A stretch of DNA of 64,000 nucleotides, taken from contig JAOTON010000204.1 in assembly GCA_034440635.1 (NCBI GenBank), positions 558,001 to 622,000 of the forward strand, given 5' to 3'. Positions 26,301-36,237 of the stretch are shown here, piece after piece. A model generated the notes under the pieces. That model was not told the DNA's origin and did no database searches. It was given only the letters and a program-made list of their open reading frames with translations. The number at the start of each line of letters is the position of its first letter. Within the stretch, counting starts at the first letter, position 1. Source of the DNA: Lepas anatifera (Eukaryota > Arthropoda > Thecostraca > Lepadidae). Both the position numbers and the translations under genes were made by a program.

Positions 26301-27775
26301 ATGTGTCATCGCCTTGTAAGATTCTCTTCGTGCTCTGGATATAACTTAAAAGTTACGTTCCACAAGACTTAAAAAGGTTGTTTTCTTCTGAGAGAGGTGG
26401 GGGATCGGGCACCCTCTCCCTCCTCATCCCCATGGTGACGACGCCCCTGATTGGTGCGCTTGGGTACTCCGAGCAGTGCCGGGTGAACACACAGCCAGCT
26501 CGCACCTTTCCTCTGAATCATTCTGGAAAGCCGAGTAGCCACACATTGCCATAATGTGTACCAACACCTCTGAGATGCGACGCGTACCAACGCCTCTGAG
26601 AGGCCAGCGCAGTCAATACAAGATGGCGCGTCTTCCCAGCTTATAAACTTTTTGTGTCATATGGATGGGTTTATGTTGTGAAGTACAGTGATAAGGTCAG
26701 CTGCTAGACCAGAGGGGACATGTCAGCTAAAAAGAGGTTTCAGCGTCTCATGTCCTAGCCTACTATCCGAATAATTCGTCACCAGAGTTAACACTGTCCA
26801 GTTATGGTGTTCTGGGGTGAGGGTCTGGAAGGAGGGACTGACCTGGAACTCCTCGCCGTCGCTATAACGCTGGCCATTGTAGAGACAGCCGCATGTGTAG
26901 GAGTGACAGCATTTGCCAGGCCTCCGCTCGGCGACGCAGCCCGACTCGCTGGGAGGCGGCGGACACTCGGGCCGCTTGTCCACGACAGTGACGACAGTGC
27001 CGTTGTTGCAGACGAACTTGGCGCAGGGGTAGGTATCGTCGTCATACCAGATGGCGGCGTGCGGTCGCAGCTGACCGTTGGCGTCCCGGCACGGTTGTGA
27101 GCCCACGGTGATGGAGCAGTTGTAGCTGTAGCAGCACTGGTCTGGGTCGCGATACCTGATGCAGGAGGGTGACGACGGCGCCGGCGGGCAGAGCGGTCGG
27201 ATGTCCTGAAGCACGCTGACCTGACCGTCTCTGCAGATGAAGGTGACACACGTGTTGATGGGATTATCTGGCCACGTCGCGCCGTGGGGCCTCTCTATGC
27301 CGGACGAATCCACGCAGTCGTTTACGTCCTGGTCATTGGGGATGGTGCAGTTGTAGTTGAAGCAACACTGGCCCGCCTCCCGGTAGCGCGTGCAGTTGCC
27401 TAGGTTGGTAGGCTCTCCGTGGTCGCAGCCTAGGCCCAGGTCCACCGTTGTGACCTGTCCGCCCGGCCGGCACGTATACAGCAGACAGGGGTAGACGGGG
27501 TCGTCGGGCCAGGAGCTGTACACGGGCCGCAGGCCGCCGTCCTGGTCTAGGCAGTCGGGGTCGTCGTATCCGGAAGATTTGCTCTGCAGCTGTAGAGACG
27601 AGTGCGAAGCGGGTGGTGCAGGTGTAGATGCAGGAACCACTGTCGGCACCCAACCAGCGTTAGCGGCGGTGGCAGTCGGTGCGGAACGGTCAGCCACGCC
27701 TGCGGCCGGCCCAAATAAGCCAGACACAAAACCCGACTGCACAGGGGCGAAAATCCACAGCAGTAACATGAGCAT
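17360..27775 (-). CDS. Secreted protein with nine tandem SVWC modules
   Basis: Seven exons join in phase into 711 residues: 27775-26843, 26213-26081, 25454-25254, 24135-23932, 23612-23403, 18289-18074 and 17598-17360 (TAG). Residues 1-15 (MLMLLLWIFAPVQSG) form a signal peptide, followed by an A/P/S/T-rich spacer to residue 74. Nine modules follow, each with the eight-cysteine pattern C...C-x4/5-C...C...C...CC...C: about residues 75-143, 154-220, 229-295, 297-355, 358-420, 425-488, 493-555, 564-632 and 635-702. This is the single-domain VWC (Pfam SVWC) pattern, which is largely an arthropod module and includes Vago. Modules 1-3 share exon 1, module 4 is split by an intron, and modules 5-9 occupy one phase 1-1 exon each. 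The start is the first ATG of the signal peptide; a second ATG lies two codons on. Function is unknown; an extracellular role is inferred. Confidence 0.92.
18293..19690 (-). repeat. Minisatellite abutting SVWC exon 6 acceptor
   Basis: About 40 units of about 32 bases (plus strand CACCACTGACCATCTCACAC then TGGGAGGGTGAT) start within about 10 bases of the acceptor of the 18289-18074 exon and fill the intron side. Read in the direction of transcription each unit holds a pyrimidine run ending CCCTCCCAG, which looks like an acceptor, and GGTCAGTGG, which looks like the GTCAGT donor used by exon 1 of this gene. Confidence 0.93.
19700..19903 (+). mobile_element. LINE/SINE 3' end with (AATC)n tail
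   Basis: The block ends GGTTGGTGCGCCCTTAAGCC then CAAAT and a run of AATC units. The same phrase (GGGTTGGCGCGCCCTTAAGC) followed by (ATC)n occurs at 60749-60790, after a LINE fragment. Both are therefore taken as 3' ends of one retroposon family that finishes in a short-unit tail. Confidence 0.7.
19948..22195 (+). mobile_element. Family B TTAA element, copy 2, with a nested element
   Basis: It begins TTAACCCTTGCCCCGGTGGG and ends near 22195 with the inverse (CACCGGGTCGGGTGTTGA). It aligns to copy 1 (9235-10220) on both sides of the nested family C element. Copy 1 reads AAGTTTAAGATAGCATAAG where this copy has AAGTTTAACATAGC plus the insertion plus TTAAG, so copy 1 shows the empty site. Confidence 0.87.
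20162..21350 (+). mobile_element. Family C TTAA element nested in family B
   Basis: It begins TTAACCCGCGCGGGGCTGGG and ends CCCAGCCCGCGCGGGTTAA, with TTAA at each edge and a secondary palindromic ‘GTAAATTTTAC’ block inside each end. The 1.18-kb interior carries at least ten AGGTCA hexamers in the first 650 bases, including a direct run of three at 6-base spacing near 20328. The longest plus frame (20900-21379) looks non-coding and AT-driven. Confidence 0.87.
22715..23164. mobile_element. Family A-related element, copy 4, head-to-tail with copy 3
   Basis: It starts at the mutated TTAA (TCAA) shared with copy 3, reads AAAGGGACTCTTCCACTTTT then GAGTCGAGATAGC, and ends with AAGGTGTCATAATCCCTTCAA at 23164. 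Length and internal plan match family A, but the sequence is diverged. Confidence 0.68.
24310..25010 (+). repeat. 31-bp minisatellite in an SVWC intron
   Basis: About 22 units of about 31 bases, typified by GGACTCACACGGCTTACAGT followed by CGCCCAACAGT, lie in the intron between the 25254 and 24135 exon edges. Because 31 is not a multiple of three and the unit lacks stops in all three plus frames, a 257-codon open frame runs through it. This is a by-product of the repeat and not a gene. Confidence 0.92.
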
Positions 27776-27846
27776 TCTGAAAAAGGTGCCTGCTCTCAAT
27801 ACCTGAAGCTACAAATCGTTGGCGACAGAGGAAAATTGCTGGACCC

Positions 27847-27935
27847 TCTCGTTTTATCCAGAATGATATGGATAAAACGAGATGCACGCCTACATATACA
27901 TGCACGCCTACATATACATGCACGCCTACATATCT
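27847..27935. promoter_or_regulatory. Leader hairpin and triplicated 18-mer upstream of SVWC gene
   Basis: TCTCGTTTTATCC (27847-27859) and its exact complement GGATAAAACGAGA (27870-27882) enclose a 10-base loop, 72 bases before the SVWC start codon. Directly upstream on the gene's strand lie three tandem copies of TGCACGCCTACATATACA (plus strand, 27883-27935, last copy partial). They could act in the mRNA leader or as a promoter element; no function is shown. Confidence 0.6.
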
Positions 27936-28789
27936 TGCACATCTGGTTCGACACCAAAAAAGAAAGCTCCGAAAAATATGGTCTCTTGCATTGCGGAGAC
28001 TTTAAAGGCCCTTCATTCCATACCCCGAGAACTTTGCATTGTGACGCTTCCCCGAGTTTTACATGGTGAGAAAATGAAGGACAGCAATGGGTAACCTCCA
28101 GGGAGAGTTTCAATGTGGCATAGATCCTTTCGGCGCTTTTGGTTACCTGACGACTGGATCAAAATACTTTATCCCATTTTATTTCGCTAAAAATTGCCCC
28201 TTGAAGCGGACGTCAGCTGGGGATGCGTGCTAGTGGTCTAAGACAGCTCCGAGAACCCTTGGGGCTTTACAACGCACCTACTGCTGAAGTCACATGGCGT
28301 CGCCAACTCTCATCCTGTTTAAAGTGTATAGTAGGGATCAGAAAGTACTTATTCAGTATTTGCGCCCGGGTCAGCGGCTTAACGCCGCTTTAACAGTCCA
28401 ACGTGATACCACTACAACGCCCAGTGAGTGGCTCGCGATGAACCTAACTCACCATATGAATAGGTTTGGTAAGCCAGAATATGTCCAGGATTAGAGATCG
28501 CGTGGATTCCGAAATCGATGGCAGACTTGATTGATTACCCAGAGTATTAAATAGTTACGTATCTGGATGTGGTTTTACTCCCATTTGTCGGTACAGCTTT
28601 CTTTGCGAATACGGATTGAATTAGGTACGATTGCTTATCATGGTGTGCAAATGGATTGGCCTGATTTGTTTGAAAAATTTGGATATTGGACAATATTGGA
28701 TTCAAATCGTCAGGGCCATGACCTATTCTATGGGAAATGCGCTGAAAATACCGCTCCAAAACAATGAGGTGAAAATTAACACCGTAGGG
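27936..28789. other. Unassigned sequence upstream of the SVWC gene
   Basis: No gene recognised. A 66-codon plus frame at 28294-28494 has no family signature. The promoter of the SVWC gene is expected here but no core motif is clear. Confidence 0.4.
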
Positions 28790-29700
28790 AATTGAGGAGC
28801 CATGGTGCTTTTCTTTTTTAATGATATTTTGAATGAATCTTAAGAATCTGCGTGGAAATTATAAATGGTTTCTTATTAGAAAACTTCTGCCGATAACTAT
28901 TACCGAATTAGTTTTCGATGATGTCGTAATTTGGGTTTACTTAACGTTTTGTTAGTCACGTTATCGAGGACTGGTGGTCATGAGCTTCACATAACTTTTT
29001 TCCATGAATCCGTTAACGTTGAAACTGAAAACAAGCACCTGTGGCCTGTGGCAGGTCATCTGAGGTCAAGCAAGCAGTTTATTTATATTTTACCTATTCA
29101 TACTTCAGCAAACAAAGATAGAGCTATCATTGTGCTATAACTGTTGTATTATCACTGCACGTCGATCGATGTATGTACGTCATGACCATACCAGGTCATG
29201 TCGGGTCAATTCGGTAACCTGAGGTCAAGACAATCTCTGAGTTTGATCTAGCTTGGAAAAACTGCATATCATTCAATTTGCATTGACGAGAGGATTACAA
29301 TGGTACCTCAATAATGAACGTACCCAGGACTGGAGATCTCTTCTCGATCCAGGGGAGGGGGTTCTGGGTGGGTTAACGCTGGCACGGCAATACAAGCCCT
29401 ATGCAAAGCCTATGGGAGACGCAAATCCAGGGGGTCCTGAACCCCCCCCTATCTACATCCATGGTGTTCATGTTCATAAGCTATTGGTAAAAAGTAATTA
29501 CCCATAGTATGGTTAGTGTATCGTCCTCGACCTTGACTGGCCTGAACTCTTGTAGCCGTTACCGATGGGCGTTTATGACAGCTTTCAAATAGCCGTGGAA
29601 GCACTGACATATTTTGCCGCGTAGGCACTGGCGGCGGACCTGGGGGGGGTTACAGGGCACGGTGCCCCCCTTAAATAATAAATTTTAACACTAACCCTAT
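28790..29700. repeat. Decayed AGGTCA-rich repeat
   Basis: Scattered AGGTCA and TGACC words (for example near 29050, 29190 and 29215), together with a near-TTAAC left edge, suggest a worn family B or C copy, but clear ends are lost. 29330-29445 also matches 59395-59510 (shared block GCARTACAAGCCCT then AAAGCCTAT), so part of this stretch belongs to another interspersed repeat. Confidence 0.45.
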
Positions 29701-30245
29701 GGCGTTGACTGAAAAGAAATAGGTTGAAACCGGCCGGCCCATGGTGAAGGCCGGTAAATTCGGACGTTCCGCCGTCACTGCTCGTGGGTCGTGCAAATTG
29801 CGTCTAAATAGAACCTACTTGACACTTTCTGAAGGTATATGCTAAACTTCACAATACTCGTGAGAAAACGTGATTTTTTCAAATTTTTGACAGCCCAATT
29901 TTCGATTTCACTGCTGGTTCTCCCGGTACTTTGGCTACCTGGAGCCGCTACCACTACTAGCGCCACGTTTTCATAATCGCGAAACCGCTAACCGGGACTC
30001 CGTTATCGCTACCTTTTATAAAGTGCTACTAAACGCTACCAAAAAAAACTTTTTATTGCTCTTTAAAAAAATGAAGAATAGCTTCTGCTTATCTGTGTAT
30101 TACATCAGAAATTAGCAGTTTTTGTGTAAGATTTGCAAACAGAATCACAAAATGCATTCTTTCAATCTCCTTTTATTTTGCTGATGAAGAACAAATTGAA
30201 TCGCCCTTTCCATCTTTTAATTTGTGTGTTTGGCTGGCGGCAGCC
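29701..30245. other. Unassigned AT-rich sequence
   Basis: Nothing recognised. Confidence 0.4.
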
Positions 30246-31265
30246 TTAACTCTCGCCCCACGGGGGGCATCGATGCCCCTAAGGTTTTTCCGGAATAGCA
30301 GAAAAACTACGAGGCGCACCACCGCGGTTGAGGGCTCTACCTCTCACCCCATCATTTTCCCACCACCCCTTAAGTTTTTTACCCCGGATCCCCCAATGTC
30401 AGGTCACCAGGCGAGGTCAACCAAAGTCACCTCACTTACACTTTGGAGCTCTATAAGAGCTACATTTCGAAGTTGATCGATTTGAAACTTCCTGCACTTC
30501 AAGACCCTTCCAGGGTGTACAAGGTGTATATCCGGGATTTTTCGATTTCGTGACCTGAGGTCAGGTCACGAGGTGACCTCTCCTATTGAAAAAGCATGGG
30601 GAAAAGCTGTCTTATGATCCTAAAGTCATAAAAACGATTGCAAATGCTCGGGTTACTCAGGAAAGCGTTCTTGGACACCCTTTCCGGATCCCAGGGGCCA
30701 TATTTGCCCTTTGACCTCTCCGAGGTCATTCAAGGTCATCAGGGGTCAAAAACAGTATTTCGACAATAATTTTTGACCTAATTAAGCTAGAGCGCTGAAT
30801 CAAACACCGTCGTGTATGTCTTTGTCACTGGTTTTCATTTGATATACAGCAAGGTTACTTTCTGACCTTTCGTGACCTCAGGTCATATTAGGTCACGAGG
30901 TGACCTCTGGAGGTCAAACCACTGGCGGGAGGTTATTACGTTCCACACAGCGGAAAAGGTCTGGCAATTTCCTAGCAAATGTACCAGATCTCAATAGCTC
31001 TAATGGCATAAGAGTTATGCCCAGTTTGCTTAAGCATTGCATATTTTAGTGAAAATATACGATCTTGACCTAACTTGACCTCTGGAGGTCAAACCATTGA
31101 CCTGAGGGCTTAAACATGCAAATAATTTCGTGCTGAATTCACGCGATCTTTCTAATGCACTTTGCAGATTTGCGCTAACCCCCATATTTTCGGAGTTAGA
31201 GGGGGTCATCGATGCCCCCCGTTGGGGCGAAGGTGGCGCTGGACCCCCGGTGGGGCGCGGGTTAA
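30246..31265 (+). mobile_element. Family B TTAA element, copy 3 (about 20 AGGTCA/TGACCT words)
   Basis: TTAA at 30246-30249 and 31262-31265. The left end reads TTAACTCTCGCCCCACGGGG and the right end is the approximate inverse, GTGGGGCGCGGGTTAA. By eye there are ten AGGTCA and ten TGACCT hexamers between 30400 and 31115, including two copies of AGGTCACGAGGTGACCT and one TGACCTGAGGTCAGGTCA. No coding capacity. Confidence 0.88.
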
Positions 31266-31894
31266 CAGGCTGTCGGCAGAGGTGTAACTTTGTGAAAAGT
31301 TTAGGGGTGTTTTTTTCCAGGCCGGGCCATACAATTTTGTTGATGGGTTGAGGCATGGCACGCTCCACCCCCACTCCCCGCTCACCGAAATCTGGAACTG
31401 GTTGGCCGACAGGTCCGGTTTAAATATCGCGGAAATTCGAGCGGTTCTCCTCAAAGTTTATGGGTGTTGTTAAGCTTTTAGGGATGCTCGCACACCCCGA
31501 AAAGTATACAAAGTTATACTCATGACTGTCGGTAGCGACAGTGATTTGAATTATCTTGAGTCTGTTACCCGCTACTCGGCTACGTTTTGGTTATAGAAAC
31601 CACGACCGTTACTTTGCCGCCATTTGGGGAGTTCGCAAGAAGCGGAGAAGTGGATTTATCGGCTTAAGTATCGGACCTCCCGTCTATGGTAAAATATGTA
31701 AATATGTATGTTCATTGTTGAGATCCCAGAGAAAGAAGAAAAACGGGCTTGCTTGAAAGGACTCACGCAAAGAGGGCCGGGAGAACTTCTGCGTCCCTTT
31801 ATCCGAACTTTTACCCACCGAGCACGTGCCATGCCGTCCACAATGGCATGACTTAGCAGTCAAAGTCGTGCCCTTCCGGCAGCATGTCGATTAT
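31266..31894. other. Unassigned sequence between two family B elements
   Basis: No gene recognised. Confidence 0.4.
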
Positions 31895-32897
31895 TTAACA
31901 CGCGCCCCGCTGGGGGCGAAATTCGCCCCCTCCTGATTTTCCCCAGCTAACTCAAAAACGAAGAAACGCAGAACAACGAAACTTACAGTACCTTATCCCT
32001 GATCAATTTTACACATCTGAGCAAATTTTTTAGTTAAGGTCATGCCAGATCAAGGAGCTATTCAAGGTCAAGTGACCCGACCTCAAAACCTAAAATCACG
32101 AGTTTGAAGCGGCGCCCAGGGAACATCAGGGAACCGATCAGTTTGAAACTTCCACAATATGACAAGTTCATTACGGTCTACAAAATCTGCTATCTCGGAA
32201 TTTTGATATTGTTGACCTAAGGTGGGGTCAATTTTTTAGTCACCCATTGTCAATGGTGAAAAATGGAATGGGTTCGTTTTCAGTAAATACTGGATAGATA
32301 AAGCTGAAAATCCTCGAGCCGTCTATTCTTACCACAAGCTTGACCATAATGTTGAGTTTTTGAGCATCTGACCTCTCAAAGGTCATGTCAGGTCACGGGA
32401 GCATAGTGTTGCCAATAACTTCTCGCTGAATTGAGATAAAGCTCCCATTTTGCTTGCATTGTGCTTATATTGTCACGGAGAGTCGATTGATATGCAACAT
32501 GACCATACCAGGTCACTATGTGACCGTGACCTAGCTCGAGGTCAGGTCATGTTCACTATTTGACCTAACAAAGTCATATTATACATCATTCGATTCGCCG
32601 CGATGAGAGGAATCCAATGATGCATAAATATTTTCTTTAGCTGCCCTGAGGGCAGATCTAGAGAGAGAAACGTACACTGCTCTGTTGTAAGCCTATGGAA
32701 CCTTCTTTGACCTATGCTGACCTCAATATTGACCTGACATAAAAATTCTTCGCATAAAACATCTTCGTCTTGTCAAGAGCTTTCAAACGGCCCCCGTATT
32801 TTCTTTTAGCTTTCGTGGGGAATGAGATACGGAGGGGGCGAAAAACGCCTCCCAGCGGGGCGCGCCATGCCAGGGACCCCAGCGGGGCGCGTGTTAA
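31895..32897 (+). mobile_element. Family B TTAA element, copy 4, with perfect ends
   Basis: TTAA at 31895-31898 and 32894-32897. The terminal inverted repeats are identical over 21 bases (first 20: TTAACACGCGCCCCGCTGGG), so this is probably the youngest copy. About 14 AGGTCA/TGACCT hexamers lie between 32030 and 32740. Non-coding. Confidence 0.93.
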
Positions 32898-33800
32898 GCA
32901 TGGATCGCAGAAGTGAGTCTCTTCCCTGCGCGCAGCTGGGAGACGTAGTATTTCATGTATAATTTTTTGTTGGTATCTTATGCATAACAGATCATGAGTA
33001 ATTAAGGAAACAATACACTGATCAGTTTGGGACCTTAATTTTTTATAAACAAGTGAGGAAGAATGTTATTTCATGAAAAGGTTGTTGATATTATTTACAA
33101 CCCTAGAAAGCACTACCTATTCTCGTTTCATTAATAAAAAAACATTATCGCCCCTGCTGAAACCATAACGAAGTCCCTAAGCTGGATTCAGCTATCGTTA
33201 TCAGAGTCGCTGTCCCCGGCAAAGGTCATCGGTTTATCGGAAGTGAGGATCGAGTGAACATCGCTGGAGGAAATGTATATTTTGTCAGCATTGTCTTCCA
33301 GTTGCAGGGGATACATGTGGGCCTGGAGGCCAGTCACCTCCCAAGATTACCTACTGAGACATTTTTAGATACGAACCTGGGATCACTTGTGGTCTCCCTC
33401 GATCGGTCATTATCTCCTCAGGTTTTCCACCAGACAAATTCTTTTAAAACATAACACCGCGCTTTATCCTATATTTTTTAACAAATAAGTTGACGGTGCC
33501 AAAACATAACACCAAATTCTTATAGTATTTTCTGACCAGCAAGGTGATGATCTGGGCGGCCAGCATCGCACCACAAAAAATACTATATTTATGCACGCCA
33601 GTAGATACTGACGGATTAAATGTAGCTATTTCATCTATTGTTCCTTAGAATGGTTTCCAAAAAATATTTCATCTATTGTTCCCTTAGAATGGTTATCAGC
33701 GAAAAAAATCACTGCTTCCATACGGCAATTATTGTTATTCTAATCTGTAATTAGCAACTGAACACAGCCTATGATAATCAGACAGCAGATATGGGCGCTG
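32898..33800. other. Unassigned sequence with a short direct duplication
   Basis: No gene recognised. ATTTCATCTATTGTTCC followed by TTAGAATGGTT occurs twice (about 33627 and 33665), a local duplication of about 38 bases. Further exons of the small secreted gene could lie here but none could be supported. Confidence 0.4.
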
Positions 33801-33849
33801 CTTCAGTTTGTGCTACTGCCGCCTGGTGTCCCGGAAAGCTTCGGATGGT

Positions 33850-34090
33850 CGGGGAGAGGGAGCCGCCAACAGCGGCCGTCGCGCGGGTCGCGGAACGCTA
33901 GCGAGGAGGGCAACACTCACCGCCAGCTCAAGCGTTGGGGTAGCAATCGCCATAGGAGCCGGACAGCGAGGGGACGGAGAAAACTCACCGCCGCCACAAA
34001 TATCGGGACAGCTGTCGCCACGGGAGCCGCGGAGCGGGACACTCACCGCCGACACAGACGCCCGGGTAGCAGTCCTTGCAGTGTTCGAAC
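33850..34090 (-). repeat. Triplicated exon-donor junction
   Basis: Three tandem copies of a 58-68-base unit each contain the end of the secreted-peptide exon and an intact GTGAGT donor: GTGAGT at 34046-34041, 33988-33983 and 33920-33915 on the minus strand. Copies 2 and 3 have diverged coding parts, and copy 3 has a TGA before its donor. Confidence 0.82.
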
Positions 34091-34212
34091 AGCGGGGAGC
34101 TGGGGAACTGGCAGATACTGACGCACACTTCCTCGCTGACTCCTATGTGGCAGGAGGGGTTGGCTGCGGCCGTCGCGACAACAGCCAGCAGCAGCGATAG
34201 CAGAGGAACCAT
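34047..34212 (-). CDS. First exon of a small secreted cysteine-rich protein
   Basis: ATG at 34212-34210 opens a clear signal peptide (MVPLLSLLLAVVATAAA, predicted cut before NPSC), followed by a cysteine-rich stretch with cysteines in the spacing SCHIG...VCVSIC...HCKDCYPGVC. The exon ends at 34047 with a phase-1 GTGAGT donor. Residues 1-55 are seen; the rest must lie on exons at lower coordinates that I could not identify. The peptide could be a hormone-like, protease-inhibitor-like or defence-type secreted protein; I do not recognise the family. Confidence 0.65.
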
Positions 34213-35984
34213 GGCGAGAGCCTGTCGCCACCAGTGGCCTCCGACAGAGAGTGAGGTCTGCGGCGGAGATGCTGCCGGGTCGCCAGCAGTGCCGCTGTCG
34301 TCAGCGCTCCTGCCGCCGACTCAGCGCTGACCGTCTCAGCGCTCGCACACAATGAACAGGTCCTGGGGGATGGCGTTTCCGCTTCCTGCAGGGGCAGAGA
34401 GTTGCCAGGCGAGTAAGAAGATCTGGTAAGAACATTTACAGCCTGAACGGATTACTGCTGCGTCAACAAGCCGCAGGACGTGCCGGGAAGGGTGCTGGTG
34501 TAAAACTTCATCGGAAGTCAGCGCTGCAGGGTGGGTGAAGTGCGGAAGCTAGGTAGAACCTGGGTTGTGGCCTGCTATCGGCTAACGCTCGCGTCCCGGG
34601 CAGGTTCTCTGTCAGTGGAGCGCAGTTGAAAGGCACAGCTGCCGCGTCTCCGGCGCCCTCCACTGTAGCAGGGCGCCTGGTCAGCTGACAGCTGACGACA
34701 CAGCGCCACTTCCGGCGCCAACGACCGCAGGCGACAGCGGGGAGCAGCTCCGGGCCGGCGTCCACGTGTTAGTCCTCGGACCCGCCGGCCCCGGCCCTCC
34801 CGTCAAGCCCATTATGATTACGGAAGTTATCATACGTCATGGAATCCTATGCTTTTTCACGTTTCGATCCATGTACACCAAAATTGTTGCGACGTCCTCG
34901 GAGGCACCTGAAAGGGAGATGTGGTAGTATCCCAAGCGGATGGTGTTTAGATAGTTCTATTCGCGTGATAGTAAGCAAAATGATGCCAAGTGCCGTTCAT
35001 GATTAATACCAAGACTAACACAAATGCGCTAGTCCCAGTGATTTTGTTCAAAACATATCTAAAAGCGCACTACCAAGAGCGATGTGAGTTGCCTTTCGAT
35101 GAGTAGGGCAAAACGCTTCTTCAATTCATCCAGGTAATTTGTAAACTTTCACGATCCTGCACACAAGCATTTCGAAATACAATTCACGACACTTGAAAGC
35201 TTTCATGCGTAGTATCCAGTATCGAACCGCAGGTATGAGGTGCATTCCAGAGTTTCGACTAAAACGGCGACTAAAGTAAGCGCACTGAGGAGCCTAACAA
35301 ATAGCAATGGCATTGCTATTTTCACATCGGACAGAGGTAGTGCAACAGTTGTGGTGAATACGTGAATACAGGGAAAAAGTGCGTGCATTCGTGATGGACG
35401 AGTCGTACTAAGAGCTAAATATACTTTAATTTTTCGGGTGTTGACGTAAGGGTGCTCCAGCACGCTGGGATGGCGGGGAAAGGGAGGGGGAACACTTAGT
35501 CACTTCTCAACTGAGCCAGTACGAACAGAAAACTTTGCTCCTTGTTTTCATTGTATTCAATAAATCTGTGACTTTTTCTAACAAACTACGTTCGATTCCA
35601 CGCAAGACCATTGGCCCCGGACGTTTCACTCACGTTACCATGCGACCGCCCCGTCCACGAACGCAGCGATGCCATTTCAGGTGTTTTACTCGGTCTGATG
35701 CGATTGTAACCGCGGGTCACGAGTTGGGTAAACCAACAAGGATGGTCTGCCAACCACTCACCAAAGCCTGAGCACTCCCAGAAAAAGCCACGAATGTCCA
35801 AGATCGTTTCAAAACATTCAAAAAGATGGCAAAGTTCACAACAATGGAACAGAAAACTATAGTCAGGCAAGCATCCACCAGTACGACACAGACCAACCAT
35901 CTTCCAGAACAGAGAGCCATGGGCGTCTGCCGTCACAAGGCAGCGCTTGGCACCTTTGAAGCTCGACTATTTGCGTTCTCATGT
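34213..35984. other. Upstream region of the secreted-peptide gene; no gene seen
   Basis: 34213-34800 is GC-rich and probably holds the 5' leader and promoter of the secreted-peptide gene. The overlapping frames around 35580-35940 (both strands, 67-116 codons) have no family signature and are not called. Confidence 0.4.
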
Positions 35985-35987
35985 GTT

Positions 35988-36237
35988 CACATTTCAACCA
36001 AAACAGCAGGTGAACGCGTTTCGACCGCAGCCTTTGTCAACATCTAAGGCATGAGGGATCAAGAACGCGTCACCAAGACATGTTGCAGTTTCATCGTTTG
36101 GATCTTTTGTGCAAAATTATCACGCGACAGAACTATAAAATCACCGTTCCTGAGGATATCCAAATAATGTTCGGTTGTTGATAGACTGCGGTCGAAACGC
36201 GTTCATCTGCCGTGTTGGTTGACATGTGAATACCTGT
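35988..36237. repeat. Long inverted repeat with a 19-bp perfect core
   Basis: Arms of about 60 bases (35988-36053 and 36172-36237) are inverted copies of each other with a perfect core GAACGCGTTTCGACCGCAG, separated by about 120 bases. The whole could fold as a hairpin. Foldback ends of a small transposon are the likeliest explanation. Confidence 0.7.

Noticed and set aside
35586..35936. 116-codon minus frame and a hydrophobic 67-codon frame
   Set aside because: No family signature, splice context or conserved motif could be seen; the hydrophobic stretch alone is weak evidence.
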